The notes below the pieces were generated by a model. The model had not been told where the DNA came from, made no database searches, and was given only the letters and a program-made list of their open reading frames with translations. This document shows positions 55,641-64,000 of a stretch of DNA of 64,000 nt, in pieces; the stretch's first letter is position 1; each line of letters starts with the position of its first letter. The position numbers were made by a program, and so were the translations under genes. The DNA lies in assembly GCA_033065855.1 (NCBI GenBank), contig JAVXUO010003030.1:1-64000 (forward strand), read 5' to 3'. The DNA comes from Escallonia rubra. Lineage: Eukaryota; Streptophyta; Magnoliopsida; Escalloniales; Escalloniaceae.

Positions 55641-57064
55641 TGTAGGTCCCTGTACACCCCCCGCGCGCAGGGGGGAGGGGTGGATGGGGAAGGAATAGGG
55701 GTTTACAGATCTAAGTAGGAACTTAAAATTACAACTCACAAGATAATCGTAAAATAGAATCGACACACAGATTTATATTGATTCGACCCCACATGCCTAC
55801 GTCCAGTCCTCGAGCACTCCACACAAGGGAGACGTACATTCTCGAGCCTTCTACTAATCAGCTAGCTTCGGGTGCTAACTCAAACATCAGTATAATTTAG
55901 AAAAACCTCTCCAAAGCTTCCAACAATTACAAGTGATGAAAGGTGTACAATTGAAATATAAATTAAACTTCCCAAAGAGTAGATGTTACAAAGAAAAACA
56001 AGTGAGCTAAGCTTTCTTAGGTGGGAAGATCTCAAAGTAGCTTAATCAATAAAATTGCTCAATAAACTTCCTCAAGAACTTTCTCACTCCAAAGTTTTGT
56101 GAAGAAAGTTTTTGTAAAGAGAGAGAGGGAGAGAGAGACAGAGAATGTTACAAGGTAGTCAGTTTCTAAGGAAGGCTCTCAAGTGGTCACTTATATATGT
56201 ATGAGAAATCAAATTTTTAAGAACATTTAAAAGGGACAAACCAACGGTAATAGGGATTAAAATCAGTCGTTTGCAACAAAACTAGGTCGACTGCAAAGAG
56301 ATGTTTAATCAGTTAAAGGCTACTGCCCAATATGGTCGACTGTGAGGAAATTTGGTTGCCTCCAAGAAAGAAAATAGATCGGTTAAATGCTTCTGACAAA
56401 TTCGGTTGCCCATATATTATCTTGGTCGACTGCAGTGAGTAAGGCCAATAAATTTGGTCGTCTATTAAAGAATTCGCCCGACCCGAGAGACAAATTGGAT
56501 GGTTTAGCCTTCTTGAAAATTCGGTCCATTACGAATGAAAACGGTCAACTGGAAGGCATAATAGAACATTCAAGGCTTCCTGGAGAATTCAGTCCGCTGC
56601 AATATAAAGAAGTCAACTGGGATGACAGAATGAAAAACGGTGAAGGCTTTCTATAAAATTTGGTCTACTACGATTTAAAGTAGTCGACTGGGATGAAAGA
56701 ATGAAAACGATGAAGGCTTTTTTGGAAAATTCAGTGCATTGTGAACCAAAGCGGTCGACTGGGAATTAAAATGGTGGACTCCACACGGAAATCTTCAACT
56801 GAGCTTGAAAATTTATTTGAACACATATTTTTCGGTTAGCTCATTTTCGATTAATTGTTGATCTGTAAGAAAACTTAGCTCGAGAAATACATGAATTACA
56901 TAACCTATTCTATATTCCAAGATCTTCAACACGGTTGATAAGTCCAACAGATTTGTGCAACACTTGATAGGTACCTGAAATTATACTTGATGCACATGTT
57001 AGATAAGTGAAAGTCAATGTATTAAAATCATCAAAATAATAACATAAACTCAAGGGTTAACAAT
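55641..57064 (-). mobile_element. Copia 3' LTR with internal minisatellite
   Basis: The plus strand runs TGTAGGTCCC to GGGTTAACA and is followed by the complement of a purine tract (AAAAAAGGGGGGAGAT) at 57065. On the minus strand this is the classic PPT-LTR junction of SIRE/Tork-type copia elements with a GTCATCAT phrase just before it. Length is about 1.4 kb. The internal part continues only to 57220, where another LTR interrupts it. No coding region is in view. The left border rests on the TG terminus alone. Confidence 0.6.
56260..56775. repeat. 67-71 bp minisatellite with GGTCGACTG core
   Basis: About seven diverged units each contain a GGTCGACTG or close variant (for example 56285, 56334, 56424, 56543, 56611, 56682, 56753), preceded by an AAATTCGGTC phrase. 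The last three units are spaced 71 bp apart. The array is part of the copia LTR. Confidence 0.75.
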
Positions 57065-58182
57065 CTCCCCCCTTTTTTATGATGACAATAAATTGATTTT
57101 CAAGTAACATAATTTCCTCCCCCTTGGAAGTAGGTATATCATAATTTCCACCCCGTTGGAAGTAGCTATATTAGTAAAGAAATTAAAACATAATGTACAT
57201 CATTTAAAAGACAAAGAATATGTAATGCCCCGGAAATCCGGAGCTCCATCGCCCCGAATTCCCGGAACGTTAACCTACCACTTCATATTAAACCTGTCAA
57301 ATTCAGTCTGCTGACACATACTTCAAAGTTTTAACTAGACATCAAATCACATACTTCAAAATATGTACAGTCCAAAAGGAACTTTAACTCAAGCTAGTCT
57401 TATAACTCAAAACTTCTTAAACTCAAAACTTCTTAAACTCAATTTGGTTCCTTACAAAGCAGCTAATAGTACTGACCCACGCATGGATCTTACTTCACAA
57501 CAGTGGTGGGATCACCGAAATCTCACACAGACTTTAAACTCATTCCCGAGCATTCTACAGCTGAGCATTACCTGCAGAAAGGATTCAAACGAAGGGTGAG
57601 CTTTTGAGATCTCAGTAAGGCCGTTCAAGGGATAACCAAAAGGATTACAAAACAACTTGAGTTCAACCGAGGATAATGTCTCGAGGCATTTCAACAATCA
57701 TGCACAGTTCAGAAATTTTCCAAAACAACCATAATCAGTTCTAGGTAAATACCAAAAACGACCACAGACTGACACCAAATCAAACATTGGCAATCACCTC
57801 ATTTTCTAACAAACGTTAACAGTCATAACCATATATCGAAACGATCGTTTGAAGATCACTTTCAAGCCATCATTTTAAAAAAATACAAACATGATTTTCT
57901 AAAGGGTTTCAAAACAAATATAGATACTTCAAGGGGAATAGGGAAAAGGTTTTATGCCAATACAAACGGTTTAATCACAATATGGGGAACAGTTTAAACT
58001 CAGTCCCCTAACTCAGGTAATTATACATTTATTTGAACATTATTTCCAAAACAGTCATTGTAAGATACAGTGTAAGCAAAACAGTCATTGTCTGATACAG
58101 TATAATCAGATTCCAAGACGTTGATCCTAGGCAGTTGCAATGCCATTCCGGCAATCTGCAGTTGTACACTTACATGATATAC

Positions 58183-59650
58183 TGTAATACCCCAAAATAA
58201 ATTCTTTTTCCTTGTGCGAAATTATTATTTTAAGTACATAAGTTTGTGGTCTTTTTGATAATATTAAGAAAATGGTTGTTAACATTTCTGAAATTTTCAA
58301 TCGAATGAATAGTGGTTTCATTCGAATCAAATGGGAAGGGTAGTGATGTTTTGGAGTGACTGAAAGATTCGGTCGAATGAAAATGGGTTTTCTTCGAATG
58401 AAAAGATTTTTTCTTTGAACGAAAAGTATTTAAAATCGTGAAGAGCGAGGACTGAAGTTTTCGAATGAAAAGTATTCATTCGAATGAAAACAGTTTTCGG
58501 TCGAATGAAAAAAAAATTGAATAAGCATTTTTCACCTATGTCGGATTCGGTCGAAGGAAATTCTTTTTCCTTCGAATGAAAACTTAAAAATTTTGTCCCA
58601 TATAAATAGTTTTCCTATTTCCTTTCTAGCCCTTTTGGGTTCTCTGTTCCTTTTTCCTTTGCGGTTGAGAGAGAGAGAAGAGGAGGCTTGGGAAGCTCTT
58701 GAGTTCTAAGGTGATGCTTGAAGATTTGTATTCTTAAAAGCTTGATTTAGGTGAGGGTTTACTTTTGAAATCTGAATCAGCGATGGACCAATCGTTCGTG
58801 TAAGTTTTTTAAATCTAAATTTCTTCAGACTAGTCTATCTTGATATCATTCGTTTCTGCAGTTAATTATTGTCATTACCTTGTGAACTCTGTTAACTGTT
58901 CGATTGTTCTGTTATTTGATAGTATGATCTAGAGATCTTTGTTTTGGTCTCTAACCCATGTATTAGGCGTTAATAGGTAACTCTATGAGCCATGTCATAG
59001 TGTATGTGACTTTACTATTTTTGACTTACCCTCGTGGATCGGAACGTGGGCTAGCTCAACTAGCGGGATGAGCTAGAGATCACAATCTTACTTTCTAAAC
59101 CTGGTCTCACGTGTCAGTGATGGCATATGTGACCTTACTCTGAATGGCTCTCTAGTGTTTGTCTCTGTACTCAGATATAATTTGGCAATCGAATTTTGGT
59201 CTGACATTTGTTCCATTGAAACTTTTGTGCTTCTGTAATCTTGTTTCATCAGACATCTTTGCATTCTTTGATTGGTCCTTTGAGTGACCTTATGGGGCAT
59301 TTGGCTCATTCCCTTATTGTTTTCTTTTCAGGTGATCAGTAGTTGGATTTGGATTTGCGGGGTTAGTTGTGTGTCCGAGAGCTAGCTGCTTTTGTTCAGA
59401 ATGAGTATTGGTATTTTGCATGTATTTAATCAAGACAAGTTGATATTACTTAGGTTTTATTTGGAAACTCCGTGTTGGAGAAATTTCGAATTGTATAAAA
59501 GCTTTAGTCCATCTGAGCAGTTATTGATATACTTTTGGGAATTATTAGTGCATGCTCTGAATAACCGTTTGAGGGACTTTTGATAATTAAAGGTTTTTCT
59601 GACTCTGTTTATTCGACATTAACGTTCTGAGAAATTGCGGGCATTATACA
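58183..59650 (+). mobile_element. Smaller gypsy-like LTR nested in the reverse LTR
   Basis: The plus strand begins TGTAATACCCC and ends GCGGGCATTATACA, giving TG...CA borders with inverted ends. TATAC occurs at both borders and may be the target duplication, although it overlaps the apparent right terminus. It contains a TATAAATAG promoter-like box near 58604 and an array of TCGAATGAAA words. No coding region. Confidence 0.5.
58290..58585. repeat. Cluster of TCGAATGAAA words in both orientations
   Basis: At least eight copies of TCGAATGAAA or a one-base variant, and their inverses, are spread over 300 bp upstream of a TATA-like box. Pairs such as TTCATTCGAATGAA are palindromes. The pattern looks like enhancer-type repeats of an LTR. 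Confidence 0.7.
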
Positions 59651-61842
59651 TAAACGATAATAACTAGCCCTCTTCATCGATCAAGGAACTAGCTTGCTTC
59701 CTTGTAAGAAGCAGTAACAAACCAGCCTTATACCACCTCCCCACGGAATAGATTCCCATGTCAACACAGTAACAATCGATCACAAAATCAACAAGAAATT
59801 CACTGCTTAACGTGCAATAACATGAGCACCAAGTTGAATGCACATGACCAGAACAATTAAGATTTCAATAACAATTAAACATACTGATACAATTCATCAC
59901 TCAGAACTCCAGAGTAACTACAACAAATAGCAAGAACGATTGCGAACCGTTATCAAATTTAGGCATAACAATTCTGAAGAACGGATACAAATAATTTATC
60001 GAATTTTCTCAGCATGTGATAGAAAGGTGAGCATCGATAAGATTTCCAAACTACCGATACACAAGTTCAATGTTAGGGTTTTTCGGGATATTAGCAAGCT
60101 GATATTAATTACATGTCTCAATATTTGACAATAGCTATAAGCAAATCGAAGAATACTTACTAATAACAGTTATCGCAATTAGGGCTCGGACAATAGTCCT
60201 TACGGAAGGTTCAGATATTAATTCTTACCTAGATCTGCTACTAAATTATCCTAACTTGAAAGTCTTTAGCTTTACCCTAAACGAAACAATCAGCTGATTA
60301 GAATACAGTCTACCGCTATGATATTATAAATCAATATGGACTCATGCATACTCCCAAAATAAACCACATTCATCAGGTAATGCCCCTTATAACGGCCTCT
60401 CCGTGAGTGAAATCACAAAGATATCCTTATCGTATGTGAATTTATGCAAAAATACATTTTACTGGTAAAATTACCAAAATACCCTCTGGGGGTTCCCAGC
60501 ACCGGAAAAATCTCAAAGAGATCTTAAACACTATTTTTAGTATCCTAAAGTCATTTTTGGGCTAAAAAATATTTTAGAGAACTTTCGCCCGAAAATCCCG
60601 AACCGGTGTCCAGACTAAGTGCTCAGAAACCAGTTTCGCTAAAAATACCTATCGGCCTCAGAATGGCACAAAATTTTTGAATATGAAACATATCAGTAAA
60701 ATAAAATTTTCCTAAAATTTCAGATCAAAATAACTTGGTTTGGTATGTTAATTTAATCGGGAATTTCTTCTAATTGACACATAATTTCGCGTCCTTCGCT
60801 GACACTAAAATTCACAAACAAATTTCACAGCCTATGTTTATAAAATAATGGGGGTTGCTATTTTATACTTTGTCAAATTTTGACTCTAGCTATTTATAAA
60901 AATTCGGACAAAAAAAATGCCTAATTAACCTCGCTTTTAGCGACAAAAAAATTTATTATTTAGATTCATACTCACATTAAAACACCTAAATTATACACAC
61001 TCATTTTCCACCTTCAGTCAGCTGAGACCCACTTCACTCACACTCACACAGCTCACAAACACACACTCCAATCATCTAAACATATTCTGATACCTAAAAA
61101 CATAATCTAACATCACTAATTTACAAAATTCACACTCTTATACGAATAATCCACACCCAATCTTTCACCCGAAGCACTCAAGCACACACACAACACCATG
61201 GCTGCACAACCAAGGTCATGGCACTTACACCAACTGCACAGTGCCAAAAAACGTACACCAAACCCGCAAACACACACTAGAACACACATACGAGAGATTG
61301 GGATTATCTCTAAAAAAAGGCTCGAATTCCCCCCTTTTTCATGTCTTCTCCCTTCTCGCAGCTGCCCTGTTCTTCCCTGTTTGGTGTTCTTCATTACTGT
61401 TTTGTTATTTCTGTTTTCCTCCCCAAATTTTCTTTTTTATTTCATATCTTCTCTTTTCAATCACACCATTGTTTATAATTTAATCTGGTTAGTCACCAGA
61501 ATTTTAAGTAGGAGGTGGCCTCCTCTTAAGACTAATATCTCTAAAATTTTGACACCTAAGTGCATACTTTTCAAAATGGCAATTTAGTCCCTAGAATTTC
61601 CATAATTGCAAAATAACCCCCAAACTTTATGTAATTATATTTTTGCCCCAAAATTACTCTAATCATTCTTAATTTTATTAGACATCACTAAAGATATACT
61701 ATCACTCATTCTATTATTTTTCATCAGCAAAAACATAATTTACAGTTATGCCCCTAAAGTTTTCCAAAATTACAAAATGACCCCAAAATTTTTAAAATTT
61801 ATATTTTTGTCCCAAAATTCTTTTAAGCTTTGATACTCTACT
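59651..61842 (-). other. Right part of the reverse gypsy-like LTR
   Basis: This stretch holds no gene. On the minus strand it has repeated phrases about AAATTTTGGGGTCATTTTG and GGGGCAAAAATATAATTAC, like filler sequence of long gypsy LTRs. The CA-rich zone at 61020-61280 mirrors the GT-rich zone at 22190-22640 of the other LTR. Confidence 0.45.
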
Positions 61843-61976
61843 TAGAGGTGTCAAACGGGCCGGGCTTGGGCCGCCCGGCACGGGCCCATCGGGCTTGAAT
61901 CGGGGCCGGGCCAAGGGGGTGCCAAACCGGGCCGGGCCGACTGGGGAGAAATGTTAGGCCCAGTCCAAGCCCTGGC

Positions 61977-63069
61977 TAGAGATGTCAAAGGGCCGGGCTT
62001 GGGCCGGCCCAGCCCAAGCCCATCGGGCCTGCAAACGGGCCGGGCCGGGGCCGGGCCGAAGGAGGGTGAAAACGGGCCGGGCCGGGCCGGGCCTGGCGCA
62101 GTGAATCCTAGGCCTGGTCCAGGCCCAGGCCCTAAGCCCAATATTTAGGGCCGGGCTTGGGCCTGGCCCAGGCCCTTTTTTTTTTCTCATGTTATTCAAT
62201 TTTAACACATAACAATTTACATAGAAAAAATAATAAATGTGCATAGGCCCTCCTCCTTTATTTGATATTATAATACATACTCAGAGAGTCGATAGTCCCG
62301 TTCCTAATTTAGAATAGCCCACCACAAATGCTTTTTAGCGACATTTTGCATCTAACGCACTTTAAACCTATAAACATGTAATATCACAGCGAAGTAGATC
62401 GGTTCAAACTTACAAAGGAGCGAGACTATCGGTTTCCCAAACTCACGCAATCGGACGATAGAATTGGTATACGCTGGAACCAAGGATGCTTATTACAGCC
62501 AAGAAAATGAACAATGCATGTTCAAACTTACTGATACTTTTCCGAGTCTAAAAATCTTAATGCTTCAATATTTTGTTACATACTTCCTTAACAAACACAT
62601 AATGAAAACTTTATAAAACCCCATTTACAAAAGGAGAAGAAGAGAATTAGAAAAAAGCTGAAGCTAAAAGAAGAAATGGGGTAGGTCAGCAAGCCAAAAT
62701 ATGGACAGACAAGGCACAAACCTGTACTTATTGGGTATGTTTTTAATCATGACAGTAGTCCTAGAATCTCTGCAATTTGATTCCACAATCGCATCTTCCT
62801 TGATCAAGAAACGAGGATCAAACTCCTTGCAGTGTCTTGATTTTTCGGCCAAACAGGGCCAGAACCGGGCCCAAACAGGGCCAGAACCGGGCCACCCGGG
62901 CCGGGCCAAACCCGGGCCAAATCGGGCCGGGCCGGGCCGGGCCATTTCTGCTGGATTTTTCGGCCTGGTCCAGGCCCAGGCCCCCTTTTTTCGGGCCTCT
63001 ACTGTTCACCTTCAGGGCCGGGCCAAAACGGGCCGGCCCGCGGGCCGCCCGGCCCAAATGACAACTCTA
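61977..63069. mobile_element. Inner GGGCC-rich hAT element with perfect 8-bp duplication
   Basis: Termini TAGAGATGTCAAAGGGCCG and, inverted, TAGAGTTGTCATTTGGGCCG bound 1093 bp. GCCCTGGC is present exactly at 61969-61976 and 63070-63077. An 8-bp duplication with TAGAG-type ends fits the hAT superfamily. The ends are dense in GGGCCGGGC; the middle (62190-62850) is AT-rich with no gene. It is inserted in a like element. Confidence 0.93.
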
Positions 63070-63130
63070 GCCCTGGCCCTAGGCCCAATATTTAGGGCCG
63101 GGCTTGGGCAGGGGCCCGGGCCCAAAATTT

Positions 63131-63890
63131 TTTTTTTTTTTTGTGTAATTTCTTTCTTTAATTGGCTATAATTATCCCTCTTTACTCATAAAGTTGTTTT
63201 ATTATAGATTTATGCTAAGCCATACAGCAATCAACTTTTGCCAAAGAAGTATAACTTACAAATACCTTATCACAGAAAAGTTGATTGTTTTAATATCAAT
63301 ATGTGTCTAGGTAAGCGAAATAATTAGCAAGCATAATATCAACCACAGTAGTTTGAAGAGCCTATTATACTTTTACGTCTCATAAGAAGCGATTACCATA
63401 GATCCCCTACTTCAGCCTTCTATTCATGGGTGTTACGGGAGTTAATTGGTATTTTTTCACAAAATGATATGGCAAAGCGTTCCACCTGTTTCAGGTTGCA
63501 AGTTATCTCCTCCCTCAACAGCAGCACTTCAACCTTAAGCATAACATAGATTAGCCAAGCATTCAGGTTCTGAATGATTTCAACCTTATAGCATTTTTTT
63601 AATTTCAGTAAATAACTTGTTTTAGGAGAACATGTGAAAAACAAAAAAAAGTAAATAAGTGAGACTTAAGTGATGAATAGGAAAACATCAGCAAAAGAGT
63701 CGAATAAAATACTGAGGATCAGCTGATAAAAGGCAAATATGAAAAGTCCAGTTGTGCTCCTAAACATTACAAACTTAAAGAGAACTAGACTTTACAGGAT
63801 TACAATAAAATAGGACACAAACGTCTACATGATCAATGTCTTTAAGAGTGTAATTAGAATTTATTAATGAAGGGAAAAGCAAAAAATTCA
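63131..63890. other. AT-rich interior of the outer hAT element
   Basis: No gene is found between the two GC-rich zones. It has the same plan as the inner element: GC-rich ends and an AT-rich core. Confidence 0.5.
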
Positions 63891-64000
63891 AACAAGTGGT
63901 GGGGCCAAAACCGGGCCAGACCCGGGCCACAGACCGGGCCAAAGGGGTGGAAGAAAGGGGGGGAAAAGTTAGAGATTCAAAAAAAAGTAGGGCCAAACCG

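Larger units (their letters stand above)
57221..61842 (-). mobile_element. Gypsy-like LTR in reverse orientation, interrupted
   Basis: It begins TGTAATGCCCCGG, and 57560-57610 is the reverse complement of a block near the 3' end of the LTR at 20270-24416 (TCTCAAAAGCTCAC, then TGCAGGTAATG). The stretch 58100-58180 matches that LTR too. It is therefore a related, minus-oriented LTR inserted in the copia remnant. A second LTR splits it near 58183-59650 and hAT elements cut in at 61843. Its other end is not in view. No gag or pol is seen. Old and incomplete. Confidence 0.55.
61843..64000. mobile_element. Outer GGGCC-rich hAT element, right end beyond the window
   Basis: It starts TAGAGGTGTCAAACGGGCCG, the same terminal type as at 14613 and 61977. 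GGGCCGGGC-rich DNA resumes after the inner element at 63078 and again at 63900-64000, where it resembles the subterminal zone just before the inner element's right end (GGGCCAGAACCGGGCC-like words). The right terminus should therefore lie shortly past base 64000. No transposase is visible. Confidence 0.7.

Noticed and set aside
61851-63171. Gly/Pro/Ala-rich frames on both strands
   Set aside because: They are translations of GGGCCGGGC-rich hAT ends and have no protein features.

Overview
The window is nuclear DNA from a flowering plant, most likely a eudicot. Short spliced host genes with GT-AG introns sit in AT-rich intergenic DNA, amid nested plant transposons: an L1-type LINE, Ty1/copia and Ty3/gypsy elements, hAT, CACTA, Mutator-like (MULE) and Stowaway elements. 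The species cannot be fixed from the sequence. There are no bacterial-type operons, CRISPR arrays, rRNA or tRNA genes that I can see.

Layout. 1-10.6 kb is intergenic, with an imperfect inverted repeat (1360-2000), a probable gypsy LTR fragment, a short hAT element, microsatellites and an A/T-rich insertion. 10.64-13.1 kb holds a six-exon SWEET1-type sugar transporter gene that looks intact (242 aa). 13.6-28.05 kb is one L1 LINE on the minus strand, bounded by a 14-bp target-site duplication and swollen to 14.4 kb by younger insertions: a GGCCC-rich hAT, an unclassified 578-bp insertion, a Pack-MULE carrying histone H2B pieces wrapped around a piece of another gene, and a gypsy-like solo LTR that itself holds a Tip100-like hAT. 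28.4-34.2 kb holds a Tat/Ogre-like LTR with its primer binding site, a Stowaway MITE and the 3' part of a copia element. 34.2-39.5 kb is a broken hAT transposase gene (minus strand) split by a 2.9-kb CACTA element, and that CACTA carries an open, spliceable B3-domain gene.

39.5-48 kb is mostly A/T-rich non-coding DNA with two more copies of the 10-kb insertion family. 48.04-50.19 kb is a small host gene (77 aa) with a choice of last exon. A whole-looking copia element (50300-55292, with LTRs that look identical) landed about 100 bp after its stop codon. 55.6-64 kb is another nest: a copia LTR with a 67-71 bp minisatellite, gypsy-like LTRs one inside another, and two GGGCC-rich hAT elements one inside the other, the inner with a perfect 8-bp duplication.

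The likely host genes are the SWEET1 gene and the small 77-aa gene. The B3 gene rides inside a transposon and may or may not be expressed. The most interesting points are the CACTA-borne intact B3 gene, the interleaved H2B Pack-MULE, the readable insertion order of the LINE nest, and the young copia element in the probable 3' UTR of the small gene.
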